Assembly: GCF_013299185.1 (NCBI RefSeq)
Contig: NZ_JAAFKG010000002.1
Location: forward strand, 65,370 to 129,369
Reading direction: 5' to 3'
Length of the DNA stretch: 64,000 nucleotides
Source of the DNA: Microcoleus sp. bin48.metabat.b7b8b9.023
Lineage (GTDB): Bacteria > Cyanobacteriota > Cyanobacteriia > Cyanobacteriales > Microcoleaceae
Part shown: positions 16,861-26,531 of the stretch, one piece after another
Position numbering within the stretch: position 1 is the first letter of the stretch
Layout: the number at the start of each line of letters is the position of its first letter
Made by a program: the position numbers and the translations under genes
The notes under the pieces: generated by a model
Seen by the model: the letters and a program-made list of their open reading frames with translations, nothing else
Database searches by the model: none
Told to the model about the DNA's origin: nothing

Positions 16861-18177
16861 CTAGGCGCGAACGCTCCTTTCTTTTTTGCTACCTTCAAAG
16901 TCTCGAGCCGACCCAACTTCGTAGCCTCCTGTCCGCAAGCGGCGGTCTAAATCGCTGGCTTCGGGAGAAGTTTTTGTGGCTTCTTCGATTGTCACTCTAC
17001 CTTCAAGTACGAGTTTGTAAAGATCCTGGTTGATAATCTTCATGCCTTCGTAGGTGTCATTTTGCATCAACCGGAAAGCTTCATCATCATCACCTTTCAT
17101 CAAGTAATCGTGCATGGCTGGCGTGTTCACCAAAATATCGTGAACTGCGACGCGGCGGTTGTCAACTGTTGGCAGCAAAAGTTGGGCAATTACTGCTACT
17201 AAAGAATCGCAAATTTGAATCCGCATTGCCTGCTGTTCCTCGGGCGGGTAGAGGTTTAACAAGCGGTTAAGAGCGTTGATGGCGCTGCGAGTGTGGAGGG
17301 TTCCCAATACTAAGTGACCAGTTTGAGCTGCTTGCAAGGCTGTATTGATGGTAACGCGATCGCGCATTTCCCCGATCAGGATGACATCGGGGTCTTCCCG
17401 CAAAACTGCCCGCAAAGCCTGCTGGAACTCGTGGGTGTGCAAGCCGACTTCCCGCTGGCTGACCAAGCATTTTTTAGAAGGGTGAATGAATTCGATCGGG
17501 TCTTCAATTGTAACTACGTGCTTCTGTTCCGTCTGATTGAGGTGGTCGATCATCGCAGCTACTGTTGTCGATTTCCCTGAACCCGTAGGCCCTGTAATCA
17601 AAATTAATCCTTGCGATCGCAAAATGATCTTTTTGAGAACGTCGGGCAACCTCAAGGAGTCGATAGTGGGTATTTCTAAACTGATTAACCGCAATACTAG
17701 GGCGCCGCCGCTGAGGGAATCAAAACAGTTTAGCCGACACCGCACGAAGCCTGGGTAAAAAATTGCTGAATCTAATTCCTTGGTAGTTGCAAACTGTTTT
17801 CGCTGTTCGGGGGTGAGAATTTCGGCTAAGTATTGTTCAAAAATTTCTGGCGTGACTTTGGGGTGGGTGGTTGCTACTTGCATCACGCCCCGAATCCGAA
17901 ATCGAGGTACTTGGCCGACTCGAATGTGAATATCGGAAGCCGAGGCGCTATGGGCATCTCTGACCATTTGTTCGATCGTACTTATGGGAGTCTCAACAGC
18001 CCGCTGATGATGATGCTGCTGCTGTTGCTGCTGCTGTTGCTGCGCCGGCGGGTGTGCAGCAGGCGCCGGGGGTGGTGGTGGTGGCGCAGGAGTTGCAGCC
18101 AAGGGTGGCGGTGGCGGGGGGGTGCGGCGGGCTTGAGGGTCGGGTTTAACTGGTGTAGGATTGTTTAATGGGTTCAT
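16861..18177 (-). CDS. pilT: PilT/VirB11-type pilus retraction ATPase
   Basis: 438 aa. A PilT-type hexameric ATPase driving type IV pilus retraction (twitching or gliding, DNA uptake). Walker A GPTGSGKST (about 196-204), Asp box VVTIEDPIEF, Walker B DPDVILIGEMRD, His box TGHLVLGTLHTRSAINALNR. Residues 1-60 are unusual: Pro-rich runs, nine Gln and three His, absent from standard PilT of about 350 aa. This linker is coded by trinucleotide runs. A paralogue such as PilU or PilT2 is possible. It stands alone and diverges from the DUF58 gene. No ribosome binding site decides the start; the ATG at 18177 precedes the whole low-complexity tail. Confidence 0.88.
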   Translation of the reverse strand: MNPLNNPTPVKPDPQARRTPPPPPPLAATPAPPPPPPAPAAHPPAQQQQQQQQQHHHQRAVETPISTIEQMVRDAHSASASDIHIRVGQVPRFRIRGVMQVATTHPKVTPEIFEQYLAEILTPEQRKQFATTKELDSAIFYPGFVRCRLNCFDSLSGGALVLRLISLEIPTIDSLRLPDVLKKIILRSQGLILITGPTGSGKSTTVAAMIDHLNQTEQKHVVTIEDPIEFIHPSKKCLVSQREVGLHTHEFQQALRAVLREDPDVILIGEMRDRVTINTALQAAQTGHLVLGTLHTRSAINALNRLLNLYPPEEQQAMRIQICDSLVAVIAQLLLPTVDNRRVAVHDILVNTPAMHDYLMKGDDDEAFRLMQNDTYEGMKIINQDLYKLVLEGRVTIEEATKTSPEASDLDRRLRTGGYEVGSARDFEGSKKERSVRA

Positions 18178-18459
18178 TTTTTAGTCTCCAGTCAGTCGAT
18201 TTTAGATTTTAGATTTTAGATTTTAGATTAACTCGCAGGTTTGAATCTGGGAGTTTCAACTATGGTCTAAAATTTGGGGATTGACCGTGCGCGATTCAGT
18301 GTCGGGATCTTGTATCCGTTATTGGGCGGGGTCAAGGTATGAGTGAAAAAATTCCCGATTTATAATCTAATCGCTCGCTTGCTAATTCGGTGCCAAATGC
18401 TGAGAATATTTTACAATTAGGCTTGATGGGCGATCGAGTAATTAACAGTTTTAACTTCT

Positions 18460-19632
18460 ATGAACATCCGTCACAAAATTGCCGATTGGCTCGAAAATCG
18501 GGCTGTTACTCCTGCCTACGCGGGTTGGCTGCTCTCAGGGATGACGGTGTTCTTTTTTGGATCTGCTACTAATACAATGGCTGGGTGGCTGTACGCGCTC
18601 AGCGGTGGCAGTTTGGCGCTGCTGGTAGTAGCTGCGGTTTTGCCTGCAAAATCGCTGCGTTCCTTGGAAGTGCGCCGCCACCCGATCGAACCGGTGAGTG
18701 CTGGCGATAAAATCACCGTGGAACTAGAAATCGAAAATAGCGCCCGCCAACCTAAAACCTTGTTGCAAGTGGTAGACATCTTACCGTTTGTATTAGGAAA
18801 AGAGCTTGTCCGCCCGATCGAGATCGTAGAGCCTAAAAGTATATACAGGGATACATACTACTTGGAAGTCCGGCAGCGGGGCGTCTATCGCTGGCAAGAG
18901 GTGCACTTGAGGACTGCCGCGCCTTTAGGGTTGTTTTGGTGCCGTCGCAGCCGCCCGGTAAAAGCGGTGGCGGTGGTTTACCCGCAGGTTTTGCCGTTGA
19001 GCACTTGCCCTTTGATCGATCGCATCGGTCAAGAAGACAGTCCGCAATTGTACGATCGTAGTCGATCGCAAACCGCTACCGAAGGCCTCACCCGCAACCT
19101 GAGACCTTACCGTCACGGAGACCCCACCCGCCTGATTCACTGGCGTACCAGCGCCCGCTACGGAGAACTGCGGGTGAGAGAGTTAGAAGTTGCAGCAGGC
19201 GGTCAAGAAATTATTATTGCTCTCGACAGCGCTGCATTGTGGCAACCAGAGGAATTTGAACGAGCGGTGACAGTAGCAGCGTCTCTTTACTTCTATGCTA
19301 GCAAGCGCCTGTTAAACGTCAAACTTTGGACGGCAGGAACCGGACTTGTATCGGGGAACCGGGTAGTTTTGGAAACTTTGGCGGCGGTTAATGCTGGGGA
19401 AGATGCGATCGATAGTCGATCGCAACTATCGATAATTTGGCTGACTCAAAACTCTGCAAGTTTAAACACTCTTACGCCCGGTAGTCGTTGGGTACTCTGG
19501 CCGAGTTCCACTGCGACGGAAACAGGCGAAAAACTGTTAGTAAAACACGATTTACCTGGTTTAGAAATTCGCTCTGATAGACCTTTAGAACTTCAGTTAC
19601 AAGATGCTTTAGAAAGACCGATTAGTTATTAA
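18460..19632 (+). CDS. DUF58 domain protein
   Basis: 390 aa. Two membrane helices near the N-terminus (AGWLLSGMTVFFFGSATNTM and AGWLYALSGGSLALLVVAAV), a beta-rich middle domain, and the DUF58 signature in the second half: LRPYRHGDPTRLIHWRTSAR, followed by a vWA-like region (GGQEIIIALDSAALW). DUF58 proteins often accompany MoxR AAA ATPases and transglutaminase-like genes, but no such partner is in the window. Function unknown. The ATG follows a stretch without a strong Shine-Dalgarno. Confidence 0.85.
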   Translation: MNIRHKIADWLENRAVTPAYAGWLLSGMTVFFFGSATNTMAGWLYALSGGSLALLVVAAVLPAKSLRSLEVRRHPIEPVSAGDKITVELEIENSARQPKTLLQVVDILPFVLGKELVRPIEIVEPKSIYRDTYYLEVRQRGVYRWQEVHLRTAAPLGLFWCRRSRPVKAVAVVYPQVLPLSTCPLIDRIGQEDSPQLYDRSRSQTATEGLTRNLRPYRHGDPTRLIHWRTSARYGELRVRELEVAAGGQEIIIALDSAALWQPEEFERAVTVAASLYFYASKRLLNVKLWTAGTGLVSGNRVVLETLAAVNAGEDAIDSRSQLSIIWLTQNSASLNTLTPGSRWVLWPSSTATETGEKLLVKHDLPGLEIRSDRPLELQLQDALERPISY

Positions 19633-19935
19633 GATTGAGTGGATGACTTTTTATGTATCCTATTAAATCCGGTGACAGCAGAATTGTCGAAAGTGCGATC
19701 GTCCCCGCTCGCCAGAGGAGATAACTTGCGAGCTCTTAAGCTCGCACTGGTAAAATCATGATTCTGATGCAAACGCAAACGAGAGGGCAAGCTTTTTCCT
19801 ATTTAAATAACATATTTGGGGCGGACAATCTTAGCCCACCCCACAAGATTTTAATTGTAGAGAGTTGACGTACTCCTCGGCATGAATGCGCGAGGATTCT
19901 CAAAGGTTGCATGAAAGCGGGCTTTAGCCACGCCT
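19633..19935. other. Intergenic, right end of TnpB element 2
   Basis: Unique sequence to about 19860, then the right-end hairpins of the second TnpB element (GGCATGAATGCGCGAGG at about 19879, its partner CTTCATGCC near 19935). No gene. Confidence 0.5.
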
Positions 19936-21179
19936 TCATGCCTTCTTTTTCCTGCTTCTCGGATTCTTAACTAGACTGTTACCAGTCCCCGCCAGACCAT
20001 CTCCACAGGCAATTTCTTTTATATCTACCGAGCGTCCCTCGGCGGATAATCCGCGATTACGAATAACTTGAGATGCTGCTACATCTCGATGCGTTGTATA
20101 CCCGCATTCTGGACAGGTGTGAACTCGATTATTAAGCTCTTTCTTGCCAGTATGCGTATCACAATTAGGGCATACCTGAGAGGTAAAATCCTTATTTACT
20201 TTTTCAAAGTAAACCCCACGCTTCCAGCACACCCAAGCAAGAATCGCAACAAATTGACCAAAGCCAGCATCTAAAGTGTGTTTGCAAAACATACCTTTAG
20301 CCCAAACTCGAAAATCGATATCTTCAACAAATATCATTCCCGCATCTTTTACTACTTCGTGAGCCAATTTAAAATGCCAGTCTTTTCTAGTGTCGGTTAC
20401 ACGCTGATGTAGTCTAGCAATTTTTCGATTTAACTTATGGCGGTTGTTAGATCCCTTCTTCTTGTTCTTGAGCCGACGTTGCAGCAATTTCAGCTTGCGG
20501 TGTTCGACTGCTAGAAACTTAGGACGTTTAATTAATTTACCCTCAGAGGTTGCTAAAAATTGGTCTAAGCCTAAATCTATGCCAATCGGATATCCAGTTG
20601 CAACAGGCTCAGGCACATTAACATCACATTCTAGTGAAATTATGACGAAATATCCGCTAGCCTTACGAACGATTCGAGCTTGTTTGACTGCAAACCCATT
20701 AGGAATCTCCCTAGATTTTATGAACTCAACAACACCTAATTGTGGCAGCTTAATGCTATTTCCTTGGATGCAGTTTTTGAGCATTTGAGGAAATACAAAT
20801 GACCGCATTCGGTATTTGCTTTTAAATCTCGGAAACCCCATACCCTTACGCTTCATGTCTAGGAAGGCTGTCTCCAGCTTTCTTAACACCTGTTGAAGCA
20901 TCTTTTTGCGTTAACCGTTTTTAGTTCGGGAAACAACTCTTTAGCCTTAGTGAGCAAGGCAGCCTGAACATAATAATTTGGGTAGGGAGCATCAGCACGA
21001 ATAATGTACTCGTTCACAATCGAGCAAGCATTAATCGAGCATTTACGAGAGTTAATCCAGTCCTTCCGTTCTCTCAATGCGTAGTTCCAGACCTTACGAC
21101 AAATCACTAGAATTCGTTCGATTTGAGAAATCTGTTCTTTTGTCGGCTTTAGTTTGTACTCGTAACTGAGATTTAGCAT
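19936..21179 (-). pseudogene. tnpB: TnpB gene split by a frameshift
   Basis: Two overlapping frames are one TnpB: 20883-21179 gives the N-terminal 98 residues (LNLSYEYKLKPTKEQISQIE), and 19936-20901 gives the rest (about 321 residues). They join at GCAAAAAGATG (about 20898-20908), where an indel in the A run shifts the frame. The RuvC part is intact: GIDLGLDQF, MIFVEDIDF, CPNCD/CPECG zinc finger and THRDVAASQVI. A programmed -1 slip on the A run is conceivable but not expected for TnpB. It is a different TnpB from that at 13596. The left-end hairpin is near 21280-21320. Confidence 0.8.
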
Positions 21180-21390
21180 GGTTATTGACCAACTCTACAA
21201 AATATTGTACCATTTTGTAGATATCGTGACAACAACAAAATCTTGCTGGGTGACTGGCAGCTTAAAAGCTGTGGCTAGCCTTCATCCGGGCCTTGAAAGG
21301 ACGGGGTTCTCGATATGTTTTCTATAGTTTAATTTCAATGGCGAGCCGATCGCACTAATTTAGTGAACAGAAAATCCCAAATCCTATCAC

Positions 21391-21783
21391 TCACTCAGTT
21401 TCGGGGAGAGTTTCGACGACATACTCCGGTACATACTCAGCCACCTTTTCAGGTAGATTCTCTGGCAATTTCTCCGGGGATTTCTCAGGTAATTTATAGG
21501 GCAAATTTTCCGGTGGATTTTCCAGTCTAACTCGCCGGATCGGCAGATTTGCGATCAGAGATGTGGCCCGCTGGTCGCTTTCTAGACCGAACTCTGACTC
21601 AGTGGTATCAATTTCGACGTAGCGAGACACCACCTCTAGAATTTCTCGGCGCATAGACTCAACCATTTCGGGGCTGAGTTCTGACCGGTCGTGGGCTAGA
21701 ACCAGTTTGAGGCGGCGTTTTACATCGTCGCGGCTGTTGTCAGGGATGCGCGGGAAAAGTCGTTCGAGAAGTGTGTATATCAT
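21391..21783 (-). CDS. minE: MinE, cell division topological factor
   Basis: 130 aa. Stimulates MinD ATPase and makes the Min system oscillate so the division ring forms at mid-cell. The conserved part is residues about 1-88: [35 protein letters not shown] and [13 protein letters not shown]. The last 42 residues are a lineage-specific tail of PE-containing hexads ([22 protein letters not shown]), beyond the usual 85-105 aa. It closes the minC-minD-minE run; the 215 bp to minD contains TTTTAGA repeats, so a separate promoter is possible. Confidence 0.95.
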   Translation of the reverse strand: MIYTLLERLFPRIPDNSRDDVKRRLKLVLAHDRSELSPEMVESMRREILEVVSRYVEIDTTESEFGLESDQRATSLIANLPIRRVRLENPPENLPYKLPEKSPEKLPENLPEKVAEYVPEYVVETLPETE

Positions 21784-21998
21784 GGTTACGGCGGGTTTGT
21801 CAATGGTTGGGCATAGAAAAAGTCAGTCGATTTTAGATTTTAGATTTTAGATTGGAGAATGACTTATTCCCGTCTGGTTTGGAGTCGGGGGCAGCAGTTT
21901 GATGCTTTTTGCGAAATGGTTTTACTCCGGGAATTTTTCGGCTAGTTTTTGCGATGCAGTGGCTGCTATTAAAGGTCGATCGCCAATAGGGCAGCACA

Positions 21999-22805
21999 TC
22001 ACATAATTTTAGTATTGAAAAACTTGCGGAGGCGAGTGAAAAACGTTTCCCGACGAGGAGTGAGATCTAAAAAATCAACTTTTTCGCCTTCTAAACGGCG
22101 GGCAATATTGTCGAAGGCAGTTCCAGCTAAAGAGGTCGTTTCCGACAATACTAATGGTTCGCCTCGATTGGTAGAAACGATGACCCGCTCGTCGTCGGGA
22201 ACGACGCCTAACAGCGGAATGGCAAGGATTTCTCGCACGTCTTGCACCGACATCATATCATTTGCCAGCACCATTGCAGGCCTGATCCGGTTGACGATTA
22301 GCCTGATTTTCTTGACATTGTTGGCTTCCAGCAGGCCGATGACTCGATCGGCATCGCGGACAGCAGCGATTTCTGGAGTCGTGACAATGATGCCTTCTTG
22401 CGCCGGGGCGATCGCATTTTGGAAACCCTGCTCAATTCCAGCCGGAGAATCGATCAAAATATAGTCATATTTTGCTCCCAACATCCCCACAAGCTGCTTC
22501 ATTTGGTCGGCGCTGATGGCATCCTTCATGCGAGTTTGAGCCGCCGGCAACAGCACCAAGCGCGGCTGCCGCTTATCTTTCACCAAAGCTTGCTCTAAGC
22601 GACACTCTCCGGCGAGAACTTCTAATGCCGTGTAAACAATGCGGTTTTCTAAGCCCAGCAGCAAGTCTAAATTTCTGAGGCCGAAATCGGCATCAATTAC
22701 CGCAACTGTACGCCCCCGCTTGGCTAAAGCCATGCCGAGATTGGCTGTGGAGGTGGTTTTTCCCACTCCGCCTTTCCCTGATGTAACAACAATAATGCGA
22801 GCCAT
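21999..22805 (-). CDS. minD: MinD, septum site-determining ATPase
   Basis: 268 aa. Membrane-binding ParA/MinD ATPase that recruits MinC and is displaced by MinE. Deviant Walker A GKGGVGKTTSTANLG (about 10-24), switch I AVIDADFGLRNLD, switch II YDILIDSPAGIEQG, and a C-terminal amphipathic membrane-targeting segment (TRLRKFFNTK). All hallmark residues are present. The start ATG gives MARIIVVTSGKGGVG, as in homologues. Confidence 0.97.
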   Translation of the reverse strand: MARIIVVTSGKGGVGKTTSTANLGMALAKRGRTVAVIDADFGLRNLDLLLGLENRIVYTALEVLAGECRLEQALVKDKRQPRLVLLPAAQTRMKDAISADQMKQLVGMLGAKYDYILIDSPAGIEQGFQNAIAPAQEGIIVTTPEIAAVRDADRVIGLLEANNVKKIRLIVNRIRPAMVLANDMMSVQDVREILAIPLLGVVPDDERVIVSTNRGEPLVLSETTSLAGTAFDNIARRLEGEKVDFLDLTPRRETFFTRLRKFFNTKIM

Positions 22806-22836
22806 AAGCGATTTTAGATTTATTTGGAATTAGTCA

Positions 22837-23185
22837 TTGGGCATTGGGCATTGGGCATTGGGCATTGGTCATGGGGCATTGGGCATGGGGCATTGGGCAT
22901 GGGGCATTGGTTATTCGTTATTAGTCATAAGCAATTAATCTTCTGGTTTTTTGTCATTCGTTGGCAATTGTTTTGTGATAATTGATCGGCAATCTGTTAT
23001 TCGTTGAATCAACTTAACACTCAAAACTTACAACTCTCATTTTTTCCAGGAATTCTCTCTAAATATGCACTCAATTTTTCATTTTTTCTGGATTCACTGA
23101 TTTAGCTAAAACCAAATTATTAAGTGCCGACTTAAATAGAAATAGTATGACTAATGACTAATGACTAATGACTAATGACTAATAA
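22837..23185. repeat. Heptamer arrays between minD and minC
   Basis: 22837-22910: CATTGGG heptamers, partly CATGGGG. 23154-23185: GACTAAT heptamers. These look like the short tandem heptanucleotide repeats (STRR) known from cyanobacteria. The rest of 22806-23189 is AT-rich with no gene. Confidence 0.85.
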
Positions 23186-23189
23186 CCAA

Positions 23190-24026
23190 TTACCCATTAC
23201 CGCCCATTAACTGCGATTTGTCAAAATCAGAGGCTCTACCGATCCGAATCCCCTGAGGCGTCACATAGGCGACTTCCGGGAAAAACTGAGCGGGTGAGGC
23301 TTCTGGGCCTCTGGCAACGTATTTAGCAATCCTAATCACCATCGGTTCCATCTGCAAGGTCATAATCACGCTGTTGGTGTTGCCGCCAGCACCCGCGTGC
23401 ACGACGCCCCGCAAACGGCCCCAAACCAGGATATCGCCTCCGGCGACGACTGAGCCACCGGGATTTACGTCTCCCAAAAGTACGATCGTCCCTGGGTGAC
23501 GAATTTCTACGCCCGATCGCACAGTCATCTGCAAATATAAAGGTTCCGCCAGCGATTGCGGTTTGTCGGCGGATTTACTCAGGGTAGAAACCGGAGGCTG
23601 CTGTTCTACAGAATAGCCTGCCGTAGCTGCGGCAACGGCCGTTTGGCGGCGGCTGGTGTGGACTCGTTTGAGTTGCAGTTCCGCTTCCAAGAGGGCATCG
23701 GCGATTTCTTGCAATTGGCGGATATCTAAAAGTCGATCGCTGCCCATCAATTGTACTTCGGCATTCGGCTGCCAAAAGCGTTCTCCAGCATTCAGCCTGA
23801 CTTTTAGCTGCTGGCAAAGTTCAGTCCAAGTCGATGCCGTACCAGTTGCGGGTTCGTTGTTCGTTTCTGGGGGAAGTAGCAACAATAGCTGTCCGTCTTC
23901 AGTCTTGAGTCGGACTTGCAAATCTAAGCTAACTTCGGGTGTTGATTGAGGGGTAGCAGCAGCGGCTGTGGAGGCATCGGGTGTCATGGGACGGTTCGAT
24001 CTCGGGTAGCGAAAGGTTAACATCAA
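23190..24026 (-). CDS. minC: MinC, septum inhibitor
   Basis: 278 aa. FtsZ assembly inhibitor recruited by MinD. The C-terminal domain (about 170-270) is the beta-helical MinC_C: VRSGVEIRHPGTIVLLGDVN, PGGSVVAGGDILVWGRLRGV, HAGAGG. The N-terminal part has a short Ala/Thr/Pro-rich stretch and an FtsZ-inhibitory-like region around KTEDGQLLLLLPPE. The start could also be the ATG at 23987 (MTPDAS); no ribosome binding site decides. It is transcribed first in the minC-minD-minE run, although about 380 bp of repeats separate it from minD. Confidence 0.9.
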   Translation of the reverse strand: MMLTFRYPRSNRPMTPDASTAAAATPQSTPEVSLDLQVRLKTEDGQLLLLLPPETNNEPATGTASTWTELCQQLKVRLNAGERFWQPNAEVQLMGSDRLLDIRQLQEIADALLEAELQLKRVHTSRRQTAVAAATAGYSVEQQPPVSTLSKSADKPQSLAEPLYLQMTVRSGVEIRHPGTIVLLGDVNPGGSVVAGGDILVWGRLRGVVHAGAGGNTNSVIMTLQMEPMVIRIAKYVARGPEASPAQFFPEVAYVTPQGIRIGRASDFDKSQLMGGNG

Positions 24027-24267
24027 TATTAGCTTGAGTCGTCTTTGGCCTCAGCCTTTGGGGCGAAAAGTCGGGTTTTTTTATTTTTAACCGCAGGTAG
24101 GGCAATTTTCTTTCATTTTTGAACAAGATTTTTTTGATTCACCGCAGAGGGCGCAGAGTACGCAGAGAAAGAGAATTAAGAGAATAAAGTAGGTCTACAC
24201 GGGAGCATCTCAATGAATGCAAAAAACATTTATTTTGACAGTCACATTGGTAGTAGTCACATTGGTA

Positions 24268-24332
24268 GTAGGGTGCGTCAGCCACTTCTGGCTCCCCACC
24301 TGAAAATTAGGCCCCTCGCTGACGCACCCTAC
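24268..24332. repeat. TAGGGTGCGTCAGC palindrome
   Basis: TAGGGTGCGTCAGC and GCTGACGCACCCTA enclose a 35-nt interior with CACTTCTGGCTCCCCACC. Near-identical copies occur at 35783-35852 and 58154-58217, a related half-family at 47310-47440. The remainder of 24027-24397 has a CACCGCAGAGGGCGCAGAG word and TCAACTG heptamers. Confidence 0.85.
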
Positions 24333-24397
24333 AATATCTTTTGTCAAGTGCCATCAACTGTCAACTGTCAACTGTCAACTATCAACTGAAAATTACT

Positions 24398-25330
24398 ATG
24401 CAGCAAATAGAACGTTATCGCGGCAGTCTAATCGGTTTGGCAGTTGGCGATGCTTTGGGAACAACTTTAGAGTTTTGTCGCCCCGGAACCTTTGAACCCA
24501 TTAAAGATATGGTTGGTGGCGGCCCGTTTCGCCTGCAACCGGGACAGTGGACGGATGATACTTCGATGGCACTTTGTTTAGCTGAAAGTTTGATTGAAAA
24601 AAAAGATTTCGATCCAGTCCATCAATTAGAAACTTATCTGAAGTGGCGGCTACATGGACATTTGAGCAGTACGGGCGAGTGTTTTGATATTGGCAATACG
24701 GTTCAACAAGCACTTTGGCATTTTGAAGATACAAAAAAGCCTTACTGCGGTTCTACCGAATCTTGGACTGCTGGAAATGGTTCGATTATGCGTTTGGCTC
24801 CCGTACCTTTGTTTTATGCTAAGAATCCTTTAGAAGTCATAGAAAAATCTGGAGCAAGTTCTCGAACTACTCACGGTGCTGCTACTTGCGTCGATGCTTG
24901 CCGCTATTTCGGTGCTTTAATTGCGGGGGCTGTGAATAAAGTTAGTAAAGAAGTTTTGCTTTCGGAAAGATATTGTCCGATCGCCGAATATTGGGCCGCG
25001 CACCCGCTGGTGGCAGAAATTGATGAAATTGCGGCGGGTTCTTTTAAACGGAGACAACCTCCTGAAATTAAGGGTACTGGTTACGTGGTTAAGTCTTTGG
25101 AGGCGGCTCTTTGGGCGTTTTATAACAGTTCTTCTTTTGCCGAAGGGTGTTTGTTGGCTGTGAATTTGGGCGACGATGCGGATACAACTGGTGCAGTTTA
25201 CGGACAGTTGGCGGGAGCTTTTTACGGCGAATCTGCCATACCACAAAAATGGATCTCGCAATTGACCGATTTCAGTCTAATTGCATCTTTCGCCGAACAA
25301 CTGTTGACTGTAGGACTTACGCACGGGTGA
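24398..25330 (+). CDS. ADP-ribosylglycohydrolase family protein
   Basis: 310 aa from ATG 24398; a longer frame from 24341 only translates the TCAACTG heptamer array. DraG/ARH-type fold: [19 protein letters not shown] at the N-terminus, the metal motif [15 protein letters not shown] (about 50-64), [16 protein letters not shown], and the C-terminal metal motif [21 protein letters not shown]. These enzymes remove ADP-ribose or related O-glycosides from proteins or small molecules with two divalent metals. DraG proper reactivates nitrogenase reductase, but no nif or draT gene is near, so the substrate is unknown. All acidic ligands are present. Confidence 0.88.
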   Translation: MQQIERYRGSLIGLAVGDALGTTLEFCRPGTFEPIKDMVGGGPFRLQPGQWTDDTSMALCLAESLIEKKDFDPVHQLETYLKWRLHGHLSSTGECFDIGNTVQQALWHFEDTKKPYCGSTESWTAGNGSIMRLAPVPLFYAKNPLEVIEKSGASSRTTHGAATCVDACRYFGALIAGAVNKVSKEVLLSERYCPIAEYWAAHPLVAEIDEIAAGSFKRRQPPEIKGTGYVVKSLEAALWAFYNSSSFAEGCLLAVNLGDDADTTGAVYGQLAGAFYGESAIPQKWISQLTDFSLIASFAEQLLTVGLTHG

Positions 25331-25520
25331 CTAGAAACCAAGTTTTTGTATGTCCGAATTAATGGAAATGCTCTTGCGCTCCTGGTAAGTTAAAATCTCT
25401 CTGGTTGTGATGTGCGATTTTGTTGAAGCCTCGGGTTTTGTTCGATCGCGATCGGGCGATCGATTTCGTCAAAATCTCAAAAGTTTAGTTTGATCCAGTT
25501 TAAAAACAAAAAGGTGCTTT

Positions 25521-26222
25521 ATGGAAATTAAAGATTTTCTGAGTTTGCTGCATCCTGTTTTGGCTGTAGCGATCGTTTTTCCGATGCTTGGTATTGTGCT
25601 GAATATGGCTTGGCAAACTAGGCAGCGCCGCCAGCAAGTTGCCTCTGGGGATAAGAGCAAAATTCCCCCTGTAGTCGGCGGCGAACACGTCAAAGCAGGT
25701 AAAATTCTGTCGGGATCTGTGGTAGGAGTAACTCTGTTGGGTCTGGGCTACCCAATTTTTGAGCATATTTTGAGCAAGGATGTTTGGAGCAAAAACTCGT
25801 TTCAGGTAATTTTCATTATTCTGATGTTTGTTGCTACCATTGCCTCTTTGGTCATGTTATATCGATCGACACCTGCTATCTGGCGCGGCACATTTGCGAC
25901 ATTGACGGGTGCTGGCTTGGTGATTCTTGGCGCTCAAGATGGCGTTTTTCGGCGCAGCGATGAATGGTATTGGTCTCACTACTACATTGGCATCACGGCT
26001 GCGTTGCTGATGGTTTTCTCCCTGGCGATAGTTCAAGACATCTACAAAGATCGATCGAATCGCTGGCGCACAGTCCATGTCATCTTGAACTCGATCGCTG
26101 TATTGCTCTTTTTGGGACAGGGAATGACGGGAACCAGGGATTTATTAGAAATTCCTCTGAGTTGGCAGAAACCCTATATTTATAGCTGTGACTTCCCAAA
26201 TAAGACTTGTCCCAAACCGTGA
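25521..26222 (+). CDS. DUF4079 membrane protein
   Basis: 233 aa with about six membrane helices (residues about 8-28, 62-82, 92-112, 120-138, 148-170, 185-205). Pattern HPVLAVAIVFPMLGIVLNMA at the start and HVILNSIAVLLFLGQGMTGTRDLLEIP near the end, as in the DUF4079 family of cyanobacteria and plastid relatives; conserved His residues in the helices resemble b-type haem or electron-transfer membrane proteins, but this is inference. AAAGGTG precedes the ATG. Confidence 0.8.
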   Translation: MEIKDFLSLLHPVLAVAIVFPMLGIVLNMAWQTRQRRQQVASGDKSKIPPVVGGEHVKAGKILSGSVVGVTLLGLGYPIFEHILSKDVWSKNSFQVIFIILMFVATIASLVMLYRSTPAIWRGTFATLTGAGLVILGAQDGVFRRSDEWYWSHYYIGITAALLMVFSLAIVQDIYKDRSNRWRTVHVILNSIAVLLFLGQGMTGTRDLLEIPLSWQKPYIYSCDFPNKTCPKP

Positions 26223-26531
26223 GTCACAGTGCCAGCCCTAAAAACTCGTGCTACAGAATAATTAATTATTACCGCTAGTACGCGGAACAGGTGCGTCGCC
26301 CTCAAATCGCCGTGCAAGCCGTTAAAGAATGGCGGCGCGCCCTACAGAGATTGTTCCATGATTTTAAACAAGCTAAATAAATACCTCCTCAGTATCTTGA
26401 CATTCTGGGCAATCTATGCAGTAACTTTTTTTATCATTAATATAAAACAAATATTTGCAAATCTTAAGTTTTTATTAAAATTACGTATTACAATAGTGGT
26501 AACTTTCAACTAAGTATTTATTCTCAATATC
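26223..26531. other. Intergenic upstream of ndhD
   Basis: No gene. It contains a partial inverted repeat (GGTGCGTCGCCCTCAAATCG to GGCGCGCCCTAC, about 26291-26343) and AT-rich sequence likely to hold the ndhD promoter. Confidence 0.5.

Noticed and set aside
24341-24397. N-terminal extension of the glycohydrolase
   Set aside because: It is a TCAACTG heptamer array read in frame; the ATG at 24398 matches the family.
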